Positions 17,306-25,891 of a stretch of DNA of 64,000 nt are shown one piece after another; position 1 is the first letter of the stretch, and the number at the start of each line of letters is the position of its first letter. A program made the position numbers and the translations under genes. Below the pieces are notes generated by a model that saw only the letters and a program-made list of their open reading frames with translations, was not told the origin of the DNA and made no database searches. Origin of the DNA: Tolypothrix tenuis PCC 7101 (lineage in GTDB: Bacteria; Cyanobacteriota; Cyanobacteriia; Cyanobacteriales; Nostocaceae); assembly GCF_002368295.1 (NCBI RefSeq), contig NZ_AP018248.1:2229977-2293976 (forward strand), written 5' to 3'.

Positions 17306-18394
17306 ATGAAGCGCTCAAACCGCTTGGCTTGGCTGGGGGCGATCGCATTAGTGGCGATCATTGTATTAAGCTTGATAGCGGCTCCCCGCAATAGCACAAT
17401 TAATAGTGGTTCAACTTATAACCGTGCTGCTGATGGCTATGGGGCTTGGTATGCTTATATGCAGCAGCAGGGAACTACAATCAAGCGTTGGCAAAAGCCT
17501 TGGAAAGATATCGAAGCGCAAAAAAAACCGATGACATTGTTAGAGGTAAATAGCAGTCTCGGTTCTCCAATCATCAATTCTGCAAAACGGGAATGGTTAC
17601 AAAAAGGTAATACCTTGGTAATTTTAGGCGTGCGTTACCCCGTGACTGCGGCTGATTTTCACACTATGCAAAAATCTCCCCTTGGAGATGTGAAAATTGA
17701 TACAACTAGAAGGCATGATAAAGCCGATAAAGAAGAAATTAAATTAGGCGATCGCTTCGGTGCTGTAGTCTGGGAAGAAGAGTATGATAAGGGAAAAGTG
17801 ATTTTTTCCACTACTCCCTATTTAGCAGCCAATGCCTATCAAGATTATTTAAGTAATTTTAAATTTCTTGCAGATTTAGTCAGCAAACAAAAGAACGCTA
17901 TTTTTGTGAATGAATACATTCATGGTTATAAAGATGCTGATGTGCGACAACAAGAAGGCAAAGATAACTTATTGAGTTATTTTGCTAAACAGCCTTTGAT
18001 TGTGGCGTTATTACAGGTAGGTATTTTATTAATAGTCTTAATTTGGGCGCAAAATCGCCGCTTTGGTAAGCCAGAAGTTTTAACTGTACCAGTTTTAGAT
18101 AACAGCGCAGCTTATATCCAAGCTTTAGCAGGAGTATTACAAAAAGCTGAATCCAGCGATTTTGTGGTTGAAATGGTGGGAAAAGAAGAACAACTACAAC
18201 TGCAAAAAGCTTTAGGATTAGGGCCGATTTTACTAGAACCTCAAGCTTTGATCGATGTCTGGCGAGAGAAAACAGGTGCAAGTTCTGCTGAACTAGCTAC
18301 AGTCTTAAAGCTACAATCCCAAAAACGACCCATGCGTGAACGAGACCTATTAAGCTGGTTGAGGAAATGGCAAACAATCAAAAATAATTACTAA
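17306..18394 (+). CDS. DUF4350 domain membrane protein
   Basis: A 362-residue protein: an N-terminal membrane anchor (LGAIALVAIIVLSLIAAP, residues 10-27), a periplasmic-type domain (about 30-220) including YNRAADGYGAWYAYMQQQG and a Rossmann-like core (TLVILGVRYPVTAADF), a second membrane helix (LIVALLQVGILLIVLIWAQ, about 230-250), and a cytosolic tail of about 110 residues. DUF4350 has been proposed to resemble glutamine-amidotransferase-like folds and is commonly encoded beside MoxR and DUF58. The tail could contact MoxR (inference). Separated from the DUF4129 gene by 147 bp of heptamer repeat. Confidence 0.88.
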   Translation: MKRSNRLAWLGAIALVAIIVLSLIAAPRNSTINSGSTYNRAADGYGAWYAYMQQQGTTIKRWQKPWKDIEAQKKPMTLLEVNSSLGSPIINSAKREWLQKGNTLVILGVRYPVTAADFHTMQKSPLGDVKIDTTRRHDKADKEEIKLGDRFGAVVWEEEYDKGKVIFSTTPYLAANAYQDYLSNFKFLADLVSKQKNAIFVNEYIHGYKDADVRQQEGKDNLLSYFAKQPLIVALLQVGILLIVLIWAQNRRFGKPEVLTVPVLDNSAAYIQALAGVLQKAESSDFVVEMVGKEEQLQLQKALGLGPILLEPQALIDVWREKTGASSAELATVLKLQSQKRPMRERDLLSWLRKWQTIKNNY

Positions 18395-18695
18395 TTCGTA
18401 ATTCGTAATTATGCTGCGAGTTTATTCACTCACAAAGGACTTATTCTTATTGGGTGCTGTACTTCCATCATGTAATTATTAATTACAAATTGTTAAACAA
18501 ACAAGATAATTTATACTAATCATCTAAAATTAAACAGCAATTCATAACACAATATCGTTCAATTAGTGCCAAAAAGTTTAAAATCTGTAGGTTGGGTTGA
18601 GGAACGAAACCCAACATGTTCATCAGTTTGTTGGGTTTCACTACGTTATACCCAACCTAGAATTATCTAAATTACGAATTATAAATTAGTCTAAT
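18395..18695. other. Spacer with a 72-bp palindromic repeat
   Basis: A MITE-like element at 18588-18659: outer arms TAGGTTGGG/CCCAACCTA and inner arms GAAACCCAAC/GTTGGGTTTC. It separates DUF4350 from moxR within an otherwise continuous cluster. Confidence 0.65.
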
Positions 18696-19646
18696 ATGAG
18701 TGAAATAAATTCTGTTTTAATTCGCCTAGGGAAAGGACTTAACCAGATAATTGTTGGACAATCTAGCCTGGTGCAACAGTTACTGGTAGGACTGTTAGCT
18801 GGGGGACATATAATTTTAGAAGGAGTCCCCGGCACTGGTAAAACACTTCTAGTTAAGGTATTAGCGCAATTAATTCAAGCAGATTTTCGGCGGATTCAAT
18901 TAACACCAGATGTATTGCCGTCAGATATCACTGGGACAAATATTTTTGATTTGAATAGCCGCAGCTTTACTTTGAAAAAAGGGCCTGTTTTTACCGAAGT
19001 ATTACTAGCAGATGAAATTAACCGCACTCCACCAAAAACCCAAGCGGCGTTGTTAGAAGCAATGGAGGAAATGCAGGTAACTTTGGATGGTGAAAGTTTA
19101 CCTTTGCCAGAATTATTTTGGGTAATTGCTACACAAAACCCCCTAGAATTTGAGGGTACTTACCCTTTACCAGAAGCACAGTTAGATAGATTTTTATTTA
19201 AGTTAGCTGTAGATTATCCCGAGCAAGCAGCAGAAAAACAAATGTTACTCAATCGTCAAGCGGGGTTTGCCGCGCGCAGAGGAGATATAAATCGGCTTGA
19301 ACCTATAGCAACGGTAAGCGAAATTTTACAAGCAAGGCAAGCAGTTAAAGAAGTTAAAGTCTCGGAATCAATAATTGATTATCTACTAGCGTTAGTCAAA
19401 GCATCTCGCCAACACCCGGAATTAGCTTTGGGTGCATCACCTCGCGCTGCTGGTGCTTGGTTGCAGACATCCCAAGCATTTGCGTGGTTAGCAGGAAGGA
19501 ATTTTGTCACACCAGATGATATAAAATCTGTCGCCTCACCTTTATTGCGTCATCGCTTAATTTTGAAACCAGAAGCAATGCTTGATGGGTTACAAATTGA
19601 TGCAGTAATTGCTTCTTTAATTAATCAAGTACCAGTACCAAGATAA
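18696..19646 (+). CDS. MoxR-family AAA+ ATPase
   Basis: A 316-residue cytosolic AAA+ ATPase, proposed to act as a chaperone in assembling or activating partner complexes. Walker A is GVPGTGKT, the MoxR signature is RIQLTPDVLPSDITGTNIF, Walker B is VLLADEINRTPPKTQAALLE, sensor 1 is IATQNPLEFEGTYPLPEAQ with the arginine DRFL, and sensor 2 is ASPRAAGAWLQ. MoxR proteins typically work with von Willebrand A/DUF58 proteins; a DUF58 gene lies two genes downstream. Operon membership with the flanking genes is likely on strand and spacing (44 bp to the next gene). Confidence 0.95.
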   Translation: MSEINSVLIRLGKGLNQIIVGQSSLVQQLLVGLLAGGHIILEGVPGTGKTLLVKVLAQLIQADFRRIQLTPDVLPSDITGTNIFDLNSRSFTLKKGPVFTEVLLADEINRTPPKTQAALLEAMEEMQVTLDGESLPLPELFWVIATQNPLEFEGTYPLPEAQLDRFLFKLAVDYPEQAAEKQMLLNRQAGFAARRGDINRLEPIATVSEILQARQAVKEVKVSESIIDYLLALVKASRQHPELALGASPRAAGAWLQTSQAFAWLAGRNFVTPDDIKSVASPLLRHRLILKPEAMLDGLQIDAVIASLINQVPVPR

Positions 19647-19690
19647 ATGGTAAAAATGCACTCCAAATGACGAAGTAAATAACCAGCAAA

Positions 19691-20257
19691 ATGCAAAACC
19701 ATCTGAATAAATTATTCAATTTAAAGGTAATACATCGTCTGAGGAAAGCAATATCAACAATTCCTGATTCTCGCTTTTGGTTAAATAATGTATTAGTTTT
19801 GTTAGGAGTTTATACAATTATTTCATTACCATTTGGTTTATCCTTGGGGTTTCTCAAATTTGGCTTTGTTGAATTACCAATAGGAGAAATCCTGAAGATT
19901 TTAGCTATCTGCTTATTTACACCTGCAATCACTGAAGAAATATTTTTTAGAGTTTTCTTCTTGCCTCATGTGACAGAAGATGTTTCACAAACTACTAAAT
20001 GGTTATGGGGATTTATAAGTTTGGTAATTTTTATTATTTACCATCCCCTAAATGCTTTGACAGCTTATCCGGCTGGGTTTCCCACATTTATGAATCTAGC
20101 TTTTTTATTTATGGCAGCAATTTTAGGAATTGTCTGTACTATCGCTTATCTCCAAAGTGGTTCTTTATGGTCTTCAGTGGTAATGCATTGGATAATTGTA
20201 GTAGTTTGGCTAATATTTTTTGGTGGATATGAAAGACTGAATGCTGGATTAAATTAG
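19691..20257 (+). CDS. CPBP-family intramembrane metalloprotease
   Basis: A 188-residue membrane protein with five or six helices. The CPBP/Abi protease motifs are visible: EE-x3-R in TEEIFFRVFF (about residue 82), a conserved His in IYHPLNA, and the third motif MHWIIVVVW near the end. The family contains CAAX-type prenyl endopeptidases and bacteriocin-immunity proteins; substrates of cyanobacterial members are unknown. It lies between moxR (44 bp before) and DUF58 (39 bp after), which suggests it was captured into, or belongs to, this cluster. Confidence 0.88.
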   Translation: MQNHLNKLFNLKVIHRLRKAISTIPDSRFWLNNVLVLLGVYTIISLPFGLSLGFLKFGFVELPIGEILKILAICLFTPAITEEIFFRVFFLPHVTEDVSQTTKWLWGFISLVIFIIYHPLNALTAYPAGFPTFMNLAFLFMAAILGIVCTIAYLQSGSLWSSVVMHWIIVVVWLIFFGGYERLNAGLN

Positions 20258-20296
20258 AAAATTCTTAAACACAAAATTATATTTGATATAAAAGCA

Positions 20297-21619
20297 ATGG
20301 TGCCAGCAGATAGAGTTTATATATTATTAGTGATAGGAATTGCGATCGCACCTATTTTGGCGATGCTTTTCGGTATTTACACAAGTATCGGGATTACACT
20401 TTTATTTGATATTTTCGTCCTCGCATTAATGGTGGTGGATGGTTTACGAGTAAGGCGCGATCGCATCGAAGTTAGCCGCCAAATTCCATCACGCTTATCT
20501 ATTGGTCGAGATAACCCGGTGGTACTAACGGTAAAATCGGGAAATACCAATGCTGTAATTAAAATTCGTGACTATTACCCCACAGGCTTTGGTGTTTCTA
20601 CACCAGAACTCAGCACTACTGTAGGGATGAATAGCACCCAGGAATTAACATACACAGTTCACCCCACACAACGGGGAGAATTTGCTTGGGGCAATCTTCA
20701 GGTAAGACAATTAGGATTTTGGGGATTAGCTTGGAATGATTGGCAAATTTCGCAAAATCTACGGGTGAAAGTTTATCCCGATTTAGTGGGATTGCGATCG
20801 CTTTCTATTCGTTTAGCATTGCAATCATCTGGATCAATCCGCCAACGCCGCATGGGTATTGGTACAGAGTTTGCGGAACTGCGAAATTATCGCACAGGCG
20901 ACGATTTACGCTTGGTTGATTGGAAAGCCACAGCCAGACGTGTAGGGGCTTATGGTAATACACCCCCCTTAGTTAGGGTTTTAGAACCAGAACAAGAACA
21001 AACTTTAATCATTTTGCTCGATCGCGGGCGGTTAATGACAGCCAAAGTCCAAGGTTTGCAGCGATTTGATTGGGGATTAAATGCAACCTTATCCTTAGCT
21101 TTAGCCGGATTACATCGAGGCGATCGCGTGGGTGTGGGTGTATTTGACAGACAAATGCATACGTGGATTCCACCGGAACGCGGTCAAAATTATCTCCCCC
21201 AGTTAATTGATCGCTTAACGCCAATTCAACCAGTATTGCTGGAATCTGATTATTTAGGGGCTGTAACCAATGTAGTACAACGGCAGACTCGGCGCGCACT
21301 CGTAGTATTAATTACCGATATAGTTGATGTCACTGCTTCTACCGAACTTCTCGCCGCCCTTTCGCGCCTAGCGCCTCGTTATCTACCATTTTGCGTCACA
21401 CTCCGCGATCCGCAAGTTGATCGTCTAGCGCACACCTTCACTGAAAATGTGACAAATACTTATGTTCGCGCAGTCGCTTTAGATTTATTAGCACAGCGAC
21501 AAGTAGCATTTGCCCAATTAAAGCAAAAAGGTGTATTGGTACTTGATGCACCAGCACACCAAATTACAGATCAGTTGGTTGAACGATATTTACAACTCAA
21601 AGCCCGGAATCAACTTTAA
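20297..21619 (+). CDS. DUF58 domain protein
   Basis: A 440-residue protein: two membrane helices at the N-terminus (about 6-50), a beta-rich region (about 60-190), then the DUF58 signature ELRNYRTGDDLRLVDWKATA around residue 198-217 and a von Willebrand A-like fold. The metal-site-like LLDRGR replaces the classic D-x-S-x-S, and LVVLITDIVD follows. DUF58 proteins pair with MoxR ATPases across bacteria; the usual view is that the vWA-like domain is the client or adaptor. Last gene of the cluster; no terminator hairpin was identified after it. Confidence 0.92.
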   Translation: MVPADRVYILLVIGIAIAPILAMLFGIYTSIGITLLFDIFVLALMVVDGLRVRRDRIEVSRQIPSRLSIGRDNPVVLTVKSGNTNAVIKIRDYYPTGFGVSTPELSTTVGMNSTQELTYTVHPTQRGEFAWGNLQVRQLGFWGLAWNDWQISQNLRVKVYPDLVGLRSLSIRLALQSSGSIRQRRMGIGTEFAELRNYRTGDDLRLVDWKATARRVGAYGNTPPLVRVLEPEQEQTLIILLDRGRLMTAKVQGLQRFDWGLNATLSLALAGLHRGDRVGVGVFDRQMHTWIPPERGQNYLPQLIDRLTPIQPVLLESDYLGAVTNVVQRQTRRALVVLITDIVDVTASTELLAALSRLAPRYLPFCVTLRDPQVDRLAHTFTENVTNTYVRAVALDLLAQRQVAFAQLKQKGVLVLDAPAHQITDQLVERYLQLKARNQL

Positions 21620-21682
21620 AAAATACTTTCATCTATCCTTCAAATCTACACCAACAACCTACTGCACAACTGCATCGATATT

Positions 21683-22255
21683 TTAGGGATTGATCGCAGA
21701 ATTCGCCATTTTGATCAACGAAGCGCGATCGCCTGCTTTCAACCCAACAGTATATTGCACACCCTGAAGTCGCCAAGTCAAGGTGGCATCTGAGCAATTA
21801 GCGCCACAAGTAGAATCTACAAAATAGCCCTTAATACCCTTAGCTAACACAACTCGTTTCCCAGTTAACTTAGGAGTTTTACGGGTTATAGCTTCCGCAG
21901 TTACAACACCTAAACGGCAAGCCGTTCCACCAGTGCAATCGGGGCTAAAACCTAGTAAAATATCATATTTCCTCAACGTAGCGTTTTCGACAATCGCATA
22001 AACTGGGTTAGCGCCATCCGACTCAGGAATAAACTTAGGTAATAACAGTCTAATTTTTATCTTCTGTCTTAATCTTGGTAGAATCGCCTTAAAAACCGGA
22101 TGTGGTTGAGAATCAACGGTTTCAACTTGGCTTTGTGCAATCTTCTGAGACTGAGTATTGGTAGATGCGATCGCTAAACCTGATAAGCTGCTGCTGACTA
22201 GCAAAATTGCGGCAAACGCACCACTGAAATTTCTTAAACCGAACATCATCCGCAT
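21683..22255 (-). CDS. Exported protein of unknown function (190 aa)
   Basis: The first 30 residues form a signal peptide (basic start, AFAAILLVSSSLSGLAIAS). The mature part contains four cysteines in two pairs (DCTGGTAC; CGANC) that may form disulfides, consistent with a periplasmic or external location. I do not recognise the family. The C-terminus WRLQGVQYTVGLKAGD-x-ASLIKMAN suggests a compact beta domain. It converges with DUF58, and a heptamer repeat lies upstream of it. Confidence 0.7.
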   Translation of the reverse strand: MRMMFGLRNFSGAFAAILLVSSSLSGLAIASTNTQSQKIAQSQVETVDSQPHPVFKAILPRLRQKIKIRLLLPKFIPESDGANPVYAIVENATLRKYDILLGFSPDCTGGTACRLGVVTAEAITRKTPKLTGKRVVLAKGIKGYFVDSTCGANCSDATLTWRLQGVQYTVGLKAGDRASLIKMANSAINP

Positions 22256-22338
22256 AAGCCTATTTAAAGGTAAATACTTAATTGATGACCAAATTTTAGT
22301 ATCAAATTATGCGGTTTGTCATTTGGTGTTTGGTGTTT

Positions 22339-22393
22339 GTTCCCATTACCAATTACCAATTACCAATTACCAATTACCAATTACCAATTACCC
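22339..22393. repeat. Heptanucleotide tandem repeat (accaatt), about eight copies
   Basis: Near-perfect accaatt units between two exported-protein genes, ending in cattcccc. Confidence 0.85.
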
Positions 22394-22403
22394 ATTCCCC
22401 CCG

Positions 22404-23159
22404 CTAACTACAAGTAGCAGCTGAAGCTGAGTTCACTTTTGTTAAATCCCCAGTGAAGACAGCTGTGTATTTGTAGGGTGATGTACCAGTGCAATTCATT
22501 GCAGTTTTATTAGGACGGCGGGGAGTCCACCAAGAAGTTGCATTTACAGTTAAATTCACTCCATTCCACAACAATTGATTGACTACTAAAGAGTTTGTTT
22601 GCCCATCACTCGGCCTTTGAGCCGTGAGAAATGTCGCGTAGTTTACATCACCATTACTGGGATTTATCCTGGCTATAACTGCTACTTTTGGGCCGCCGCC
22701 ACTACCGTAACTAGTTAGCCAACGACCAGTAGCAAAGCGGCGAAAATCATTTCCTGTCTGGCTACCAGTGGAGGAAAAAACTCCATACAAAACGCTTCCG
22801 CCATCCCAAAGCAAACCATAACCAGAACCATCATCACCAGTGGTTTCGTAATCATCCCGACACCATTGTTTGACACCATTATTAAAAAGGATGATGCGAG
22901 GATTTTTGTTATTAGAAGATACTTGCCTATAACCGATGTAGATTGTTTTGCTCCCACTAATGACCCTGGGGCCATTTTTAGCTTTGATTGTGGCTTCACT
23001 ATCACCACAAGTGAATGACACACTATTACCAAAAGATGACTGTACCGCAGTTTGGGCATTAGCTGAAGGAGCTATGTCTGTGATTGCTAAATCAGCGCCT
23101 AATACCACTGATAAAGATAACAGTGCCAAAGATTGTGGCAGTTGGCGTTTATACTTCAT
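22404..23159 (-). CDS. Exported protein of unknown function (251 aa)
   Basis: The signal peptide is about 36 residues, ending SANAQ (SLALLSLSVVLGADLA core). The mature part is rich in Gly, Ser, Thr, Asn and aromatic residues, with repeated short beta-strand-like motifs (YGLLWDGGSVLYGVFSSTG; VVNQLLWNGVNLTVNATSWW) and four cysteines, suggesting an all-beta secreted protein. I do not recognise a named family. It is on the same strand as the 21683 gene but separated from it by a heptamer repeat; the two may be unrelated except for export. Confidence 0.72.
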   Translation of the reverse strand: MKYKRQLPQSLALLSLSVVLGADLAITDIAPSANAQTAVQSSFGNSVSFTCGDSEATIKAKNGPRVISGSKTIYIGYRQVSSNNKNPRIILFNNGVKQWCRDDYETTGDDGSGYGLLWDGGSVLYGVFSSTGSQTGNDFRRFATGRWLTSYGSGGGPKVAVIARINPSNGDVNYATFLTAQRPSDGQTNSLVVNQLLWNGVNLTVNATSWWTPRRPNKTAMNCTGTSPYKYTAVFTGDLTKVNSASAATCS

Positions 23160-23403
23160 GGGAATTGTTTTGATTACATTACTTTACAAAAACAACACCG
23201 TATCATGAAGTTTACATGAAGCTTTAAACAACTTAATGTTTATTAATAATGCATTGATAATGTGTTGTTATTAAGCATCAAAAAGATGGATATATTAATT
23301 AAATACAAAAAAAATTGCAGTGCGAACAGATTGAGATATTGCACTTAAAACCTGATAATTGCTGGTTATAAGCCTACAAGTTACCTAATAATCAATTCAT
23401 ATT

Positions 23404-25047
23404 TTAGAAATTTAAAATATCTAGAGATTCTTCAATCTCTAACTCTAAAATTCTTTCTTTTGCATCTTTATGTTCTGCTATTTTGCCAGCTTTCCAATAT
23501 AAATCTGCGGCTTTTTGAAAATCTGCTAATGCTCTTGTTTTATCATCCATGCTAACTAAAGCATTACCACGGTTATAATATGCATCTATATAATTAGCAT
23601 TAATTTTAATCGCCTGACTATAATCTAAAATTGCGCTTTGGTAATCTTCTAAATCACACCTTGCATTACCACGACTGTAATATGCATCAGCGTAATTAGG
23701 ATTAATTTTAATTGCCTGAGTGTAATCTGCGATCGCACCCTCATAATCTCCTAATTCTGCACGTGTATTACCGCGATTATAGAAAGCGACAGCATCATCA
23801 GGAGCAATTTTAATTGAATGCGTCAATCGCTGTTGTTCTTTTAACAAATAACGCGAAATTACCCGATTTTTATCTGCAACAGCATAATTAGGATTAATCT
23901 TAATTGCCTGTGTATAATCTTCAATTGCGCCTTGATGATCGCCAATATGAGAACGAGCATCAGCACGGTTCATATAAATCAGCGCCACATCAGGATTTAT
24001 TCTAATGGCTTGGGTATAATCTTCGATAGCGGCTTGATAATCTTTTAGTTGATAACGCGCTAAACCACGCTGGTTATAGGCTTTGGTGTAATTGAAGTTA
24101 ATTTGGATAACCTGAGTATAATCTGCGATCGCACCCTCGTAATCGCCTAGATGATAACGCACCATGCCGCGTTTGTAGTACACATCGGCATTATCAGGAT
24201 TCAGTTGCAAGGCTTGGTTATAGTTAATAATTGCTGTATCAGATTCGCCTTGCTCAAAAGATTTATCGCCTAAATTTACATACAATGTATTTAAATCGGC
24301 GGTGCGATGGGAAACAATCTCTTCTGCTTCCGGCAAAGCTAAATGCTTGATTATCTGATGATTATTTTGATTATTAGTTGGAAATTTTGGTATATCTTGC
24401 TGCGAATTATATTGATAAATTGTAGCTGGTTTATCTTTAAGTTTAGCTGCTTGTAAATCTTCTAAATAACCGAATAAACCCCCAGCATAAAGTAATTGAT
24501 TAATGCCAAAGGCTATTCTTCCCCTTTTCAGCTTAATCATTTGCGTAGGCAGAAAACCAGCTAAAAAAAGGTGATATTCTTGTTGAGCTTCATGTACTTC
24601 TTCTTGAATTAAAACGCAGACCACAACTGCATTTCTTTCCACTTCTTCAGAACTCACAGACCATCTCACTCTATCAATACTGCCATGACGCGATTTAACT
24701 TCCACGCCAATTGAGGGTTCAGCAGTGAGGGTAAAATCTACCTTGCCATCACCACCGATTTTTTTTTCATAATCTACTTCTGTAATAAAATCGGCTAAAC
24801 GTTCTTTAACAACTTCCTCACCGAGTTTACCTTTTAAGTTGCTAATAAAAACATCCCGGACTGGCGAAGTACGCTTATATTTTTCTGCCATCAGCCAGCA
24901 AAAATCCCGCAATGCTTTTAACCTTTCTCCAGAGATTATAGTTAACTCACTATATTGACCTTCTGTTTCACAATGAAGCAGACAACCACTAGTTAACCTT
25001 CTAATAAAATCAGACTGTAGCGATCGCAGTAAAGTAATCCAGTCCAT
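23404..25047 (-). CDS. PD-(D/E)XK nuclease-like domain fused to TPR repeats
   Basis: A 547-residue protein. The N-terminal domain (about 1-190) resembles a PD-(D/E)XK nuclease fold: GKLGEEVVKERL supplies the helix-1 Glu (E77/E78), then D104 in GKVDFTL and the E-x-K pair E116/K118 in GVEVKSR. A linker follows (about 195-240), then seven or eight TPR units (about 250-530) of the form GDYEGAIADYTQAIKINPNY. One unit (about 395-423) is five residues short. TPRs usually mediate protein contacts, so a targeted or partner-regulated nuclease is plausible (inference). No signal peptide is seen. It could also be a non-catalytic restriction-like module. Confidence 0.8.
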   Translation of the reverse strand: MDWITLLRSLQSDFIRRLTSGCLLHCETEGQYSELTIISGERLKALRDFCWLMAEKYKRTSPVRDVFISNLKGKLGEEVVKERLADFITEVDYEKKIGGDGKVDFTLTAEPSIGVEVKSRHGSIDRVRWSVSSEEVERNAVVVCVLIQEEVHEAQQEYHLFLAGFLPTQMIKLKRGRIAFGINQLLYAGGLFGYLEDLQAAKLKDKPATIYQYNSQQDIPKFPTNNQNNHQIIKHLALPEAEEIVSHRTADLNTLYVNLGDKSFEQGESDTAIINYNQALQLNPDNADVYYKRGMVRYHLGDYEGAIADYTQVIQINFNYTKAYNQRGLARYQLKDYQAAIEDYTQAIRINPDVALIYMNRADARSHIGDHQGAIEDYTQAIKINPNYAVADKNRVISRYLLKEQQRLTHSIKIAPDDAVAFYNRGNTRAELGDYEGAIADYTQAIKINPNYADAYYSRGNARCDLEDYQSAILDYSQAIKINANYIDAYYNRGNALVSMDDKTRALADFQKAADLYWKAGKIAEHKDAKERILELEIEESLDILNF

Positions 25048-25454
25048 TTATATTTCTGCGAGTCTTTTGATGGGATTATTTTATTAAAATATCAAATCGG
25101 CGTAAATCGTTAAATATTGGTGTTGGGTGTTTGGTGTTTGGTGTTGGGTGTTGGGTGTTTGGTAATGGGTAATTGGTAATTGGTAATGGGTAATGGTAAT
25201 TTCTCTCTGTTCCCTCATCCCCCCATCTCCCAGTCCCCAATCCCCATTACCCCTTATCCCCAGAGGGGGCCCCGAGTTCCCCAATCCCTAATCACAATTG
25301 ACCCCTCCTTACCAGCCAAACAAGGTAAGCAAGGAGGGATCAGTGAAAGATACATTAAATGTATCGTCTGCAATTGATTGTAACTACAATGCACTTAAAA
25401 TCGGTCAAGAGTACGGCAAACTGAGTACTTGAGGCGATGTTGATTAACAACTAC
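25048..25454. repeat. Gene-free stretch of heptamer repeats and one inverted repeat
   Basis: Dense 'ttggtgt/tgggtgt' and 'ggtaatg/ggtaatt' heptamers occupy 25118-25198. An inverted repeat CCCTCCTT...AAGGAGGG lies at about 25302-25338. No gene is seen. Confidence 0.75.
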
Positions 25455-25661
25455 TCAAAAAACCTCATCTTCCATACCGCGCCACCATTCACCCAAATTC
25501 ATCATATCTTGGAAGATATCTTCTAATTCCTCAACATAGACATCTTGAGGAATCAAGGCTTGACGTTCTTGGAGTTTTTTGAGGCGAAGTTGTACTAATA
25601 GCCAAGGTTTAGCGATGCTATCCGTGGCTTCCATGTATTGAGCCAGCTGTCTACTATCCAT
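25455..25661 (-). CDS. Small conserved cytosolic protein of unknown function (68 aa)
   Basis: Start chosen at 25661 (MDSRQLAQYMEATDSIAKPW) because the upstream 25 residues of the longer frame look non-coding. Acidic, helical, with Leu/Gln-rich stretch (LLVQLRLKKLQERQALIP) and a C-terminal EDIFQDMMNLGEWW segment. I recall similar short proteins as conserved hypothetical in heterocystous cyanobacteria but no function. It sits between two TPR protein genes on the same strand. Confidence 0.65.
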   Translation of the reverse strand: MDSRQLAQYMEATDSIAKPWLLVQLRLKKLQERQALIPQDVYVEELEDIFQDMMNLGEWWRGMEDEVF

Positions 25662-25891
25662 GATTTTTATATTTGTGATGATGCCATTACTTTTTACGAT
25701 ACAAGACGTAGCTGTAAGTGGCCATTTTTTATGCATAGTTTAAGTAAGCGATCGCACTTCTATACCCTATGCATGATGATTGCTGTTGGTTAAGGGGAAT
25801 GGGTAATTGGTAATTGGGCATTGGGCATTGAGTATTTTTATTTCCCCCTCTGCTTCCTCTGCCTCCTCTGCACCCTCCGCCCCCTTGCCTC

